A program made the translations under genes and the position numbers. From positions 1,550,001-1,614,000 of the forward strand of contig CBDFHG010000007.1 of the NCBI GenBank assembly GCA_965247385.1: a stretch of 64,000 bases of DNA, given 5' to 3'. Each line of letters starts with the position of its first letter. Positions within the stretch are counted from its first letter, which is position 1. The notes beneath the pieces are model-generated. The model did not search any database. It saw nothing but the letters and a program-made list of their open reading frames with translations, and was not told the DNA's origin. Positions 33,640-43,301 of this stretch are shown here, in pieces. This DNA is from Thermohalobaculum sp965247385. GTDB taxonomy: Bacteria > Pseudomonadota > Alphaproteobacteria > Rhodobacterales > Rhodobacteraceae.

Positions 33640-34398
33640 CTATGGATCTACCAGAGCCTTTGCCGTCTGCATGATCTGTCGTTGAACCGAACCAAGACCT
33701 TTGCCGTAGGCGCCAGCGATCTGACTGACCGCGCCGGCGACTTCACCAGGCGACCTTGCTACGTTGTCCAGCGACTGGAAGGGGGCATCCGTCTCAGTCA
33801 GCAAACGTGTGATCGGAACGCTGTCAAGTAGGGCTTTTCCTCTGGGTGAGAGCAGCATCTGTTCATTCACCGAGAACAAACAGCCGAGATCGAGCGCCCT
33901 CCTAATCTCTGTGTCGGAAGCGTTGAACCAGTGAAGCACCGGTCGACAAGTCCGATGCACACCGGTTCGTTCGATCCCGTCTAGGACGTGCTTTGCCGTC
34001 CTGACGCTGTGTAGGCTGATGACCTTATCTCCAAGCTTGGCGCACACGGTCAGAGCGCGCTCCAATACATCCTTTTGGCGCTCGAAGGAGGAATAAAAAC
34101 GGCGCCCCGCGTCGAGACCTAACTCACCGATGAAACGGGTCGTGCTGGCCAACTCCTCGAACATCGTTATTTCTGATGCCCGCTGGGCGACGAGTTGGGG
34201 ATGCAGTCCCAAGGCCGCATGAACATGACTGGTGTTACTGGCCATGGATCGATTTCGCTCGAACGCATTGGGCGTCGTCGTCACCGCAAGGGTGATGCAA
34301 CGCATCTGGTCACACGCGGAGAATGCCTGCTGCATATCGCCACAGAGATCAAGGTGGCAATGGAAGTCAACAGGGTTTGCGCCTGCGTCAGGACCCAT
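33640..34398 (-). CDS. qatD: QatD, TatD-family nuclease of the Qat defence system
   Basis: This 252-residue metal-dependent hydrolase has TatD ligands: the N-terminal DFHCHLDL (His 13, His 15), FIGELGLDAG with the bridging Glu, SLHSV, VLHWFNAS, and LTETDAPF with the catalytic Asp. It is the last gene of a four-gene operon, overlapping qatC by 11 bases. In Qat systems it is required with QatA-C for protection against some phages; its DNA or nucleotide substrate is not established. Confidence 0.9.
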   Translation of the reverse strand: MGPDAGANPVDFHCHLDLCGDMQQAFSACDQMRCITLAVTTTPNAFERNRSMASNTSHVHAALGLHPQLVAQRASEITMFEELASTTRFIGELGLDAGRRFYSSFERQKDVLERALTVCAKLGDKVISLHSVRTAKHVLDGIERTGVHRTCRPVLHWFNASDTEIRRALDLGCLFSVNEQMLLSPRGKALLDSVPITRLLTETDAPFQSLDNVARSPGEVAGAVSQIAGAYGKGLGSVQRQIMQTAKALVDP

Positions 34399-35731
34399 GT
34401 TTCGAGCTCACTCCAGTGAGGAGGTCGGAGACCTCGGCCATTCCCCTGCGATAGACATCCACATAGGCGTCCAGCTCGTTCCGGTCGAGCGGTCCAGGCT
34501 TCTGGACGAGGTATCTGGCCCTCTTCGGCGTGCGCCTCAGATTCTCCGCGGCGAACAGGAATGAACGGATGTTTTTTCCGTCGGCGGTCTTCGAGTCGAA
34601 GGTTTTTCCGTCCAGATTTTCCAAGAAATATTCGGTGGTGTCTGGCCCGCCCAAACCGGTCTTGAGGGAGGCGCGCCTGATGAGACAGGGTACACAATAG
34701 CCGCAATGTTGTGGCGTCGCACGCTTGAATCGGACCTTGCTTGGGGAGGAGCAGGACATCGACTGTGGCGCGAGTTCCGCCAAGAGGGTCTGGTCGAGGC
34801 ATTCGGCCACCATCTCGCCCTTCGTCTTGAACCGGTACGGATTCTCGAGCGTCGCATTGACACCCAACGCATGAGCGAGATTGGACATCGAACGGATGAA
34901 ATACGGATGGGCCGTTCTGGTACTGAGAGACCCCAGCCTGAGAGCCTCCATGGGGACGTTGAGGGCGATCAACCCGTTCTCCGGGATGAAGACTTTATTG
35001 GTAGAGCCAAGCGCGTCGGCGGCGATGATCGCAAGGCTGTAGAAGAGGAAAGAGCGTGCCCGCTGATTGTTGTCGCTTCCCGCCTCGGCAAAATCAGTCT
35101 TTTTAAAACCGATGTAGGCGCGGATAGACTCGAGCGCGTTCCCGTTCCGGGCCTTTAGTGTTCCGAGGAGCCTCTTCTGGGCGCTTGACGCATCACCGTC
35201 CCAGTAGTGACTCATCAGCAGGGGACGCTCTCCGGCAGAGAGCAGATCGATCGCGCCGATCAGGCTGTCGAGCCCGCCGGAGAACAGGCTGACCTGCGTG
35301 AAATCGGTGAGATCAAGTTTTTCGGGAAGCTTCGCGATCTCCCGGTGCTCGTCGGGTCGAGACCTGAAGGTGAACGTCCAGTGGTCCCCGGTCAGGAATC
35401 TGAGCATTCCGGAGATATCCGATGTCACACCTTTCCATAGGCCGGGATCGCTTACAGGGATGCTGAGATCGATCATGCGCGTCCATCTATCGTCGGCGTA
35501 TCGTTGTCGCGACACGCCCGTATCGGCGGCATAGACGGATGTGGCCACGATCAGGAGGTCGACGGCGGCCTCGCTAGGTCGGACATTTAACTTGAACAGT
35601 CTCTCGAGGAGTTGGTTCATTCCCCTGTCGAGGGTACCAAAGTTGTCGATCATGTCGATGGTGATATCGACCGCGCCAGCCGTTGGTGTGACGTCGGTCT
35701 TGCCCAGCCGTATGAAGATTCTTCTTCTCAT
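34388..35731 (-). CDS. qatC: QatC, QueC-like nucleotide-modifying protein
   Basis: This 447-residue protein has a PP-loop ATPase motif SLFSGGLDSLIGA (residues 148-160) of the 7-cyano-7-deazaguanine synthase (QueC) type. A C-terminal zinc site CGYCVPCLIRR, with a preceding Cys, also fits QueC. QueC converts a carboxyl group to nitrile using ATP; the defence homologue may modify a protein or nucleotide. The extended N-terminal 140 residues are specific to the defence family. Overlaps both neighbours, so translation is coupled. Confidence 0.9.
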   Translation of the reverse strand: MRRRIFIRLGKTDVTPTAGAVDITIDMIDNFGTLDRGMNQLLERLFKLNVRPSEAAVDLLIVATSVYAADTGVSRQRYADDRWTRMIDLSIPVSDPGLWKGVTSDISGMLRFLTGDHWTFTFRSRPDEHREIAKLPEKLDLTDFTQVSLFSGGLDSLIGAIDLLSAGERPLLMSHYWDGDASSAQKRLLGTLKARNGNALESIRAYIGFKKTDFAEAGSDNNQRARSFLFYSLAIIAADALGSTNKVFIPENGLIALNVPMEALRLGSLSTRTAHPYFIRSMSNLAHALGVNATLENPYRFKTKGEMVAECLDQTLLAELAPQSMSCSSPSKVRFKRATPQHCGYCVPCLIRRASLKTGLGGPDTTEYFLENLDGKTFDSKTADGKNIRSFLFAAENLRRTPKRARYLVQKPGPLDRNELDAYVDVYRRGMAEVSDLLTGVSSKHGS

Positions 35732-36588
35732 TGCACGGTCTCTAATACGGCCCCGAGCATATCGAACGCATCCGCGAAAACCTCTGAAATGCTACCATCG
35801 ATATCCGTCTGGGTCGGTTGGGAACCTGTCACGAACCGGCTCCCCATCGCGTCCCTGACCCGACCATGTGTGTAATCCCGAGTGATCTGTTCGGCATCGC
35901 GGAAATCTGCGTCGGAGGCCGACCCGTGCAGTGCGTTCGTACCGATCTCGTTCAGGACCTTCGTGACGATACTCCGCGCGATGACGTCGCAGAGGAAATC
36001 GTTGAGCTGGTCCGGAGATAATTCGTCGAAGGCTCTCGGATCGTCGGCGGCAAGGTCGGCGATTGCCTCAAGCATCGCGTCTCGCGCAATCGCTTCATCG
36101 ATCGTACCGCCGTCAGGGCAAATGACGTCGGCGACCGCTTCCAAGACCTCAGCTGCGGGCCTGCCCGCAAGGTCCTGAAGGTTGAAGAGTGCGAGCGCTG
36201 CGACCGGTCCATCGTTCGCAAATGCGCTTGCCAGACCCGCGACGCCTGAGGCGACGCGCGTCGAACTCGGCATGCGCTTAGCGGCGCCGGCACCACCACC
36301 GGCGCTACGGACGTAGCCCTTCAATGCCCGTCCAAGCGCTTTCCCCCCACCACCATTTGTGAAGCGGGTAAACTGGCCACGTGGGTATTTGAGATCGCCC
36401 GCTGGAGCGGTTGGAGGAGCAACGGCGGGAGTGCCGTTCTGGTCCTGATCTGCGTCGGCTGGGCCGTTGCTGTTATCCTCTGGCGGTCCTATATCGCCAC
36501 CGCCGGAATCCATACCGGAATCGACTCCATCGACCCAGTCGGGCACGAGGCCGGACGCCGGTCCGGAATAGGCGCTCGAGGTACCCAT
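35728..36588 (-). CDS. qatB: QatB
   Basis: This 286-residue protein has no enzymatic domain I recognise. It has a Gly/Asp/Pro-rich disordered N-terminus (residues 1-75), then a basic Gly-rich stretch (FTRFTNGGGGKALGRALKGY) and an acidic helical C-terminal half. Position between qatA and qatC, with four-base ATGA overlaps on both sides, identifies it as the third component of the system. In Qat it is a small accessory protein of unknown action. Confidence 0.8.
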   Translation of the reverse strand: MGTSSAYSGPASGLVPDWVDGVDSGMDSGGGDIGPPEDNSNGPADADQDQNGTPAVAPPTAPAGDLKYPRGQFTRFTNGGGGKALGRALKGYVRSAGGGAGAAKRMPSSTRVASGVAGLASAFANDGPVAALALFNLQDLAGRPAAEVLEAVADVICPDGGTIDEAIARDAMLEAIADLAADDPRAFDELSPDQLNDFLCDVIARSIVTKVLNEIGTNALHGSASDADFRDAEQITRDYTHGRVRDAMGSRFVTGSQPTQTDIDGSISEVFADAFDMLGAVLETVQ

Positions 36589-36829
36589 CAGCCGGCCCCC
36601 TTGGATTTGGACTTCAGGCCCCCTGCCGCTGCGAGTTGCAACGGATTGTTGTCAGCCAAGTTGGCCCAGTCCTGTTTGAGCTTCTTGAACTCCGCCTTGC
36701 CACCCCCATCAGTCAGGATCGCGTCCCAACCGGCGGCGGCCCACGGTCCGAGTTTGCTGGCCGGGAGTTCGGCCAGCAGACGCACGGTCGGGGTTTGGAG
36801 GGACTTCGAGATCTTGCAGAGTTCCACTA

Positions 36830-37999
36830 GTGTCCTGAGTCAGAAGTTCGCCGCATTATTTTCGGATGTGGTTTTTAGACAGAAGCGTTTGACCGCATCA
36901 AGGATATCGTCTGCGGTTCGGACCCATTTGAAGGGTTTTGGATCTTCATTGCGAGTTTCGATGTAATCCAGGATGGCTTTTGTGAGTTCGCGCTCGCTGC
37001 GGTGAACGCCACGCTTGATCTGGCGGTCGGTGATTTCGGCAAAGAAGCGCTCGACCATGTTCAACCAGGATGCGGAGGTGGGTGTGAAATGCACATGCCA
37101 GAGGGGCCGTCTGGCCAACCAGGCACGGATCGCCGGCGTTTTGTGGGTGGCGTAGTTGTCCATGACGAGGTGGATCTCCAGATCGTCGGGAACCCGGCGT
37201 TCGATCTCCATAAGGAACGTCTTGAACTCCGGGGCCCGGTGGCGCTTGTAGCATTTGCCGATGACCTCGCCGGTTGCCGTGTTGAGGGCGGCGAACAGGG
37301 AGGTGGTGCCGTGGCGTTTGTAATCATGGCTGCGGCGTTCGATCTGACCCGGCCGCATGGGCAGGACCGGTTGTGAACGGTCAAGCGCCTGAATTTGGCT
37401 CTTTTCATCGACGCAGAGCACCAAGGCCCGCTCCGGCGGGTTCAGGTAAAGCCCAACCACATCGCGAACCTTGTCGATAAACCGGGGATCGGTTGAGAGC
37501 TTGAAGGTCTCCGTGCGATGGGGTTGCAGGCCAAAGGCACGCCAGATCCGTTGCACGCTGGACGTCGAGATGCGGCTCTCCCCGGCCATCATCCTGGAAC
37601 TCCAATGGGTCGCGTTACGCGGCATGCTTTCAAGCGTCCGCACGATCACCGCCTCGACCTGCGCATCGGTGATCGTCCGGGGCGTGCCGGGGCGCGGCTC
37701 ATCATACAGACCGTCGCTCCCCTTCTCGATGAAGCGCCGACGCCACTTGCCCACCGTCGCCGGGTCAACGCCCAAATCCCGGGCCACCTGCTTGTTCTGC
37801 CTGCCCTCGGCGCAGGCCAGAACAATGCGCGCCCGCAGCGCCAGACCTTGAGCCGTCGTGCGCCGTGACGTCAGCGTCAGGAGCTCCTCACTCTGTTCTG
37901 GACTCAACGTGACCGGGGGCGCAGCGCGGGGCATGGAAGATCCTCCATCTCAAAATATACCTCCCCTGAATGATACCACGTATTTCTGATCCAGGACAC
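36830..37999 (-). mobile_element. IS630 family element 4 within qatA
   Basis: This 1170-bp element with ends GTGTCCTGAGTCAGAA and TTCTGATCCAGGACAC (14 of 16 positions paired) is flanked by a TA duplication (36828-36829 and 38000-38001). Unrelated in sequence to IS630 copies 1-3. Confidence 0.93.
36840..37934 (-). CDS. IS630 family transposase, element 4, intact
   Basis: This 364-residue, single-frame protein has an N-terminal helix-turn-helix (NKQVARDLGVDPATVGKWRR) and a Tc1/mariner-like DDE domain: LVLCVDEKSQIQALDRSQPV, HLVMDNYATHKTP and SASWLNMVERFFAEITDRQI. An intact transposase with a clean target duplication implies a recent insertion that could still excise. Confidence 0.93.
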   Translation of the reverse strand: MPRAAPPVTLSPEQSEELLTLTSRRTTAQGLALRARIVLACAEGRQNKQVARDLGVDPATVGKWRRRFIEKGSDGLYDEPRPGTPRTITDAQVEAVIVRTLESMPRNATHWSSRMMAGESRISTSSVQRIWRAFGLQPHRTETFKLSTDPRFIDKVRDVVGLYLNPPERALVLCVDEKSQIQALDRSQPVLPMRPGQIERRSHDYKRHGTTSLFAALNTATGEVIGKCYKRHRAPEFKTFLMEIERRVPDDLEIHLVMDNYATHKTPAIRAWLARRPLWHVHFTPTSASWLNMVERFFAEITDRQIKRGVHRSERELTKAILDYIETRNEDPKPFKWVRTADDILDAVKRFCLKTTSENNAANF

Positions 38000-39739
38000 T
38001 AGGCCGTCGACCCCGGCGGGCTTCTTCATCAGCTTCGTCGAAGATCGAACCCGGGCCGCAACCACGTCGAATATCTGTTCGATCTCGCCGGGCGTAAGTT
38101 TCGCAACCTCGACAGCTGCGGCCCGCGCCCCGAGGGTGCTGCCGCAAAGTTTCTCGATCCAATCCTCTTTCAGCGACAGGGCCGACCCGCTCGTGAACAG
38201 GGCCTTGCGGTCCCGCGAGACGAACAGGTAGGGTCGAAGGTCCTGCCCCGTGAACGAGGGTTGCATAGCCGCCCATCGTCTCACCCATTCGCTCGCCAGG
38301 GGATCACCCTCGGATGATGGATCGGACTTGGTGGGCTTTCTGGTATTGGACTTGGACTTACTCGCATCCGCTTCTGAAGTCTCTGCCTTTAATGCAGCCT
38401 CAATACCCTCGATGGTCTTGGAGGATCCGTTAACGGCCGCCTCGGCCTCTATGCGCTCAAAGAACTCCGTCTGGAAGCGCTCTGCGAGCATCAGCTTTGC
38501 GAGGGCCGCGGGGTTGACGTCTTCTTTGATCTTGCGCTCTTCGGCGATGGCCAGACGCAGGTTGAGCGTGTTGAGGAACCGCTTGATCTGTCGGGGGTTA
38601 CCCTGAGCACCTTCCGCCAGCGGGTAGGCGAGCTGATCGGCGAGTTGGAGCGCGTTCTCGAGTTCTAGGGAGACGCTTCCGAGGGACTCTTCAATCGATG
38701 CACGGTTCAATCCGGCGCCGTCCCAAGGGCGTCTGAGAACCTCCCGCCCGAGTTCGAGCAGCTTGCGAAACTCCGCAGAACCTGCTTCGAATGACCTGCC
38801 GACGATGAGCAGGGTCAGGTAAGTCTTCGTCTCAATATACCCAAGCGGGGGAAGGCGGAACGGGACCTGGATCAACTTCTCCAGATAGTTGCGGGCATAG
38901 GTCGACGGACCGGACGATAGGGGCAGGTCCGGGAAATGGGAGCGGACGGCGTATTCGATCATCCCCTCGTCTGCCGCGATGACGAAGGCCGAGCCGGGCA
39001 CGAAGAGGAACAGGCGGATCGCCTCGAGTGTCTCGATGGAGGTTTCAGGGAGGCACCGGTCCAAATCGTCCACAACAACGACCAGTCTGTCGATGTCGGC
39101 GACCTCGAAAAGTTCCACGAACTCCTCGCGGAAAGCATGTATATGCGCGGGCAATGTCTCAACCTCTGCTTCACCGATGCAATCAGTTACGCCCCTCACG
39201 AACCCTGATACATCGGCAACGTCCACGTCCTTGCCTGCGGCCAGCAACCCTTTGCCCACGTCCATGAGCCCCTTCACCATGCCCGGGGACGGGATTCCGG
39301 TGAGACCGGTCAAGGCCAGTCCACCAGCTTTCGACGCCACCTTCATCAGGTCGACCCGTTTCAACAGCTTCAGCGACTTATCCTTGAGCTTCGTGGCCGT
39401 CGACCGCTCGCGTTGGAGTTGGTCGATGATCGTCTCGATGATAACGGTCTTGGCGTCCTCGAGGCCCTGGAAGAGCCAGCCATTGAAACGTATGACAGCG
39501 GTGCGATCATCGTCGGAAAATTCGTCCTCAAGCATCAAGAGAACGCTCGACTTGCCTGCCCCCCAATCGCCATGAACGCCGATAGTCAACGGCTCTCCTC
39601 CGGCTTCGCGGATCACCCTGGCGACCGTCGCGGAAATCGCCTCGAAATAGATCATGTCGGTCGCGGTCTCGTTGTCAGGTATGATCATTGAGAGGGTTCT
39701 CCATACACTTTCTATACACTGTTCCTCGGCCAGCCAGGT

Positions 39740-40966
39740 TCATTTCGACGACCACAGGCTGGAAAGCGGCGCGGCAAACATATTGTCGGCGAAAGGGACG
39801 ACCTGGTCATGGTCGTAGAGGACGATCCCCTGGACGAACCGATCCCCGCAGGCCTCCGCCAGTTTTCGCATGCCGGAGAAATCGTTTGACGACACAGTCG
39901 CCGAGGATTTCACCTCGAGCCCGACGACCTGGCCGCGCCTGTTTTCAATGACGATATCGACCTCGTTCCTGTCCTTGTCCCGGAAGTGTGAGAAGGAGCA
40001 TCTCTGCACGCTCCACGTCACGATTTTCTGCAGTTCGCTGAAGACGAATGTCTCTAAGACTGCGCCGAAGGATGTCTTATCCTTACGGACCACCTCCGGT
40101 GAGATATCACGCAATGCCGCAAGTAGCCCGGCATCGAAGAAATGGAGTTTGGGCGATTTCGTGAGGCGCTTCAGCTTGTTGGTGAACCACGGCTGCAAGG
40201 TGTGAACGATGAAGAGACTCTCGAAGGCGCGCACATATTTCTGCGTGGTGACGTGATTTAGATCGATTGCGCCACCGATGCCCGAATAGTTTACGAGTAG
40301 CCCGGAATGCTCCGCCAACATGTTGAGCAGCTTTGGCATGATGGCGAGCTGCTCAATCTGGGCGATGTCTCGGACATCGCGCTGAACGATTGCATCAACA
40401 TAACCATTGTACCAGTCCTGCTTGCGTCCCCATTTTTCGCGGGCAAGCGCCTCGGGGTAACCGCCCGCCAGAACGATCTCTATGAGATCGTCACCGAGTA
40501 TCGTGTTCTCGACTGTTGGCGAGGCGCCTTCGAAAACGTTGTCCAAGAATGTCGATTTTGTGCCCTGTATCTCTGATTGTGAGAGGGGCAAGAGCTTTAC
40601 CACTTCCATCCTGCCGGCGAGTGAATCGGCAACCTTGGGGACGGTCATTAGGTTGGCTGAGCCGGTCAGCAAAAACCGACCAGGGCTCTTGTCCCTATCG
40701 ACCTCGGTCTTGATAGACAGTAACAGACCCGGGGCTCGCTGGATCTCGTCTATGACAGCCCGATCAAGGCCACGCAGGAAACCGACCGGATCGTCGTTTG
40801 CCGCCGCGAGGACGGTCGCATCATCAAGGGTGAAGAAGGGTATCTCGTCCGCGGCTATGTCGGTTGCCAGGGTGGTTTTTCCGGACTGTCTGGGCCCTGA
40901 AATCAGAACAACACGCGTGTCGGCCAGCGCCTCTTGTATCCTGACTCTTGCGAAACGATTATACAT
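39740..40966 (-). CDS. AAA+ ATPase with DUF4143 domain
   Basis: This 408-residue protein has Walker A SGPRQSGKTTL (residues 23-33), RAVIDEIQRAPGLL (Walker B), and FLLTGSANLMTV (sensor 1). The C-terminal DUF4143 part (HFFDAGLLAALRDIS, then GAVLETFVFSEL) carries a nuclease-like core (NEVDIVIENRRGQVVGLEVK) with the D-x(n)-E-x-K pattern of restriction-type nucleases. Role unknown; members occur widely in mobile and defence loci. It lies 51 bp upstream of qatA on the same strand, so it may be transcribed with it. Four iterons lie just upstream. Confidence 0.85.
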   Translation of the reverse strand: MYNRFARVRIQEALADTRVVLISGPRQSGKTTLATDIAADEIPFFTLDDATVLAAANDDPVGFLRGLDRAVIDEIQRAPGLLLSIKTEVDRDKSPGRFLLTGSANLMTVPKVADSLAGRMEVVKLLPLSQSEIQGTKSTFLDNVFEGASPTVENTILGDDLIEIVLAGGYPEALAREKWGRKQDWYNGYVDAIVQRDVRDIAQIEQLAIMPKLLNMLAEHSGLLVNYSGIGGAIDLNHVTTQKYVRAFESLFIVHTLQPWFTNKLKRLTKSPKLHFFDAGLLAALRDISPEVVRKDKTSFGAVLETFVFSELQKIVTWSVQRCSFSHFRDKDRNEVDIVIENRRGQVVGLEVKSSATVSSNDFSGMRKLAEACGDRFVQGIVLYDHDQVVPFADNMFAAPLSSLWSSK

Positions 40967-40985
40967 GCACGGCCCTTTTCAACCT

Positions 40986-41063
40986 GACCAATTGAAAGTA
41001 CATCTCCGACCGTTTGAAAGTCAACACCCGACCAATTGAAATCGCATGGCCGACCAATTGAAA
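40986..41063 (-). promoter_or_regulatory. Four 22-bp-spaced iterons upstream of the DUF4143 ATPase
   Basis: GACCAATTGAAA occurs at 40986, 41030 and 41052, and GACCGTTTGAAA at 41008. The spacing is exactly 22 bp each time, so all copies face the same side of the helix. On the gene's strand the repeat reads TTTCAATTGGTC and the array lies 20-98 bases upstream of the start codon, where the promoter must be. Only the 12-mer and a preceding C are conserved, arguing for cooperative protein binding. Confidence 0.85.
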
Positions 41064-41148
41064 TCTCGCGAAAGGTCAGCCAAGGCTTGGTAGTGTCGGC
41101 GGACGATGAGCTAGCACGACCGAAACGCCAAACCACGGAGACATCTGA

Positions 41149-41801
41149 ATGACTGGCCGAATTCAAGATTTTCGGGATATGAACATCCGCGGTCCCGCCG
41201 AAAAGCGGGCGGACCTGCGTGCGGCGCTGATTGAAGCAGCGGCGAAACCATGGAGTGTGGATATCGAAAGGTCCGCCGAGGTCGCACGTAGTACTGTGAC
41301 CTCAGAGGAAGTCGTCTTGTTCCAAACGCCGGTGAAGCCTGTCCGGCTGCGGGGCTGACTCTGTGGGAAACGGACGATGGCTATTATGTGCCGAACATCG
41401 TCCCACTTGAACCTGGCAACCTAACATATGCCCAATACAACTCCGTCTTGGACGATTTCATCAAGCGCATCGCCGGCCCAATCGTCGAAAAACCTGGATT
41501 CGAAATCTCTGCAACTGAAGCCGAACAAACACTGGAGGACTGGATTTCAGCCGACGCCGCGCTGAAGCTGCGCAGGTTCCCGGGCGCAGCCAACAAATCC
41601 ACCGGCGCAAGTCATCCGTCAGACGAAAGGCGTTGGTTTGATTTCATCGTGTCGGTCCATCGTTCCGGAGATCGGTTGTATGCAGACCAGTTGGCCCGCT
41701 GGTTGTGTGAAGCAGACGGCTGGAGCGAAGACACGGCGCACAGGCTCGCAGGAGACTACGAGGGATCCTTGGCGCTGCTCAAATACTATGATGGACATTG
41801 A
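41149..41801 (+). pseudogene. Unrecognised gene, apparently frameshifted
   Basis: The first frame (41149-41358) ends ...EEVVLFQTPVKPVRLRG; the second continues PNAGEACPAAGLTLWETDDG, then YYVPNIVPLEPGNLTYAQYN and ends ALLKYYDGH at 41801. Together they would give one acidic protein of about 217 residues with helices but no motif I know. One base appears missing near 41322. Alternatively there are two genes, the second starting at 41388. It is divergent from the DUF4143 ATPase and shares the iteron-bearing upstream region. Confidence 0.5.
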
Positions 41802-42123
41802 ACTCGTCGATGGACCCAAACGCGGTCTCATCCTTGGTCGTGCCAGTGCTCTGTATCGATACGTGCTCCATTCTCGACATAACGCGTGATCCGACGCGGG
41901 AGGGTGCGCCTAGCAGGGCTGCCCGAGTGATTGACAAATGGTGACACGCGTTTTCGACCTTGGTGCTCTCGCGGGTCGACTCTGCGTCTGTTGCGGCGAG
42001 CACTGAGTCTGTTTATGGCACAAGGCGGACGCACGCCCGCCACCGGAGCTTCGGCGGAACTCCGGTCCACATCGGCCGTCATCTCGATGCCGGCGGTCCC
42101 GCTCTGGAGATGTCCGCGCGCCC
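41802..42123. other. Gene-free stretch before irr
   Basis: No recognisable gene, repeat or RNA. It marks the change from the lower-GC accessory block to GC-rich core sequence. Confidence 0.5.
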
Positions 42124-42564
42124 TCAGCCCTTTCGCAACCTGATCACCACGTCGACCTTGGCGATCTCGGTGCCTTTGGGCGGTTCGGGCAGGAACTCGA
42201 AGCGGACCGAATCGTGTGGTGCATCGCTGAGGCGGCCCTCGTCCTCCCAGTAGAAATGGGCGTGGTCGGAGACATCCGTGTCGAAATAGGAGCGGGTCCC
42301 GTCGACCGTGATCTCGGTCATCAGCCCGGCCTCGGTGAAGCTGCGCAGGGTGTTGTAGACCGTCGCCAGCGAGACCCTGGTGCCCGCATCATGCGCCGCG
42401 TCGAACAAGCTCTCGGCGGTGACGTGGCGATTCTGACCGTCACCGATCAGCAGGTGCGCCAGCGCCAGGCGCTGGCGCGTCGGGCGCAAGCCGCCGGTCG
42501 CCAGCCAGCGGCTGGCCCGGACTTCCCTGGAGTAGTGCGCGCGATCTTGTGCACGTTCAACCAT
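42124..42564 (-). CDS. irr: Iron-responsive Fur-family regulator Irr
   Basis: The product is 146 residues from ATG 42564; a longer frame to 42960 is antisense to fabA. The Fur-fold DNA-binding part is GLRPTRQRLALAHLLI, then VTAESLFDAAHDAGTRVSLA and TVYNTLRSFTEAGLM. The dimer domain has FDTDVSDHAHFYWEDEGRL, where a His cluster binds heme or metal. Irr controls heme and iron genes in alphaproteobacteria. Placement divergent from fabA-fabB-fabI is standard in Rhodobacterales. Confidence 0.9.
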   Translation of the reverse strand: MVERAQDRAHYSREVRASRWLATGGLRPTRQRLALAHLLIGDGQNRHVTAESLFDAAHDAGTRVSLATVYNTLRSFTEAGLMTEITVDGTRSYFDTDVSDHAHFYWEDEGRLSDAPHDSVRFEFLPEPPKGTEIAKVDVVIRLRKG

Positions 42565-42714
42565 CTTGACCCCGTCTCCGCAACGCCGTGCGACCCATGG
42601 ATAAACCATTTTAGCACCTTTTCGCCAGTGCAAAGCGCCGTCAACGGATCGCGCCGCTTGTCTGGCACTGCCCTCGGATGTTAGGGAATCAAAATCCGCA
42701 AGCGCGATGAGGAA

Positions 42715-43251
42715 ATGCACCCAATGACCGAGCCGGCTGCCAACCTGACCGAAAACCGGCCAAACAGCTATGATTACGAGGCGCTGCTGGCCTGTGGCCG
42801 GGGCGAGTTGTTTGGGCCCGGCAACGCCCAGCTTCCGGCGCCGCCGATGCTGATGGCCGACCGGGTGACCTCGATCACCGCCGATGGCGGTCCGAACGGC
42901 AAGGGCCAGGTGGTGGCCGAGATGGACCTCAACCCGGACCTGTGGTTCTTCAAGTGTCATTTCATCGGCGACCCGGTGATGCCGGGCTGTCTGGGGCTGG
43001 ACGCGCTGTGGCAGCTGACCGGCTTTTTCCTCGGCTGGCTGGGAATGCCGGGGCGCGGTCGCGCGGTGGGCGTTGGCGAGGTCAAGTTCTCGGGCCTGGT
43101 CACGCCGGAGGCCAAGCTGGTCCGCTACACCGTCGACATGAAGCGGGTGATCGACCGCAGGCTGAAGATGGGAATCGCCGATGGCACCATGGAACTGGAC
43201 GGCGAGGTGATCTATGTCACCAGGGACATGCGGGTGGTCCTGTCCAGCTAG
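42715..43251 (+). CDS. fabA: 3-hydroxydecanoyl-ACP dehydratase/isomerase FabA
   Basis: This 178-residue hotdog-fold enzyme introduces the cis double bond in unsaturated fatty-acid synthesis. The active site is WFFKCHFIGDPVMPGCLGLD, with His 82 and Asp 96. AVGVGEVKFSGLVTP and the C-terminal VIYVTRDMRV are typical. Start at 42715; an internal Met three codons later (42724) is also possible. First gene of the fabA-fabB-fabI operon, 150 bp from the divergent irr start. Confidence 0.96.
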   Translation: MHPMTEPAANLTENRPNSYDYEALLACGRGELFGPGNAQLPAPPMLMADRVTSITADGGPNGKGQVVAEMDLNPDLWFFKCHFIGDPVMPGCLGLDALWQLTGFFLGWLGMPGRGRAVGVGEVKFSGLVTPEAKLVRYTVDMKRVIDRRLKMGIADGTMELDGEVIYVTRDMRVVLSS

Positions 43252-43301
43252 CCAGGTCCAACCGAGAATAACGCCAGCCAGAATAACGCCGAATTGGAGA
43301 C

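Larger units (their letters stand above)
36588..39688 (-). pseudogene. qatA: QatA, KAP-family ATPase, interrupted by an IS630 element
   Basis: The gene starts at 39688 and encodes a P-loop NTPase of the KAP type. Walker A is GVHGDWGAGKSS (residues 37-48) and Walker B is RLVVVVDDLDRC (201-212), with a sensor region GNPRQIKRFLNTLNLRLAI. A Lys/Ser-rich linker (about residues 445-460) precedes a C-terminal domain. After AGVDGL at 38002 the frame enters IS630 sequence; the remaining 80 or so codons (VELCKISKSLQTPTVRLLAE onward) are at 36588-36829. Excising 36830-37999 and one TA restores one frame of about 644 residues. As it stands, the last 80 residues are replaced by about 31 from the IS. Confidence 0.92.

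Noticed and set aside
40986..41063. A CRISPR array
   Set aside because: The repeat is only 12 bp with 10-bp intervals and no cas gene is present; the pattern fits iterons or operators.
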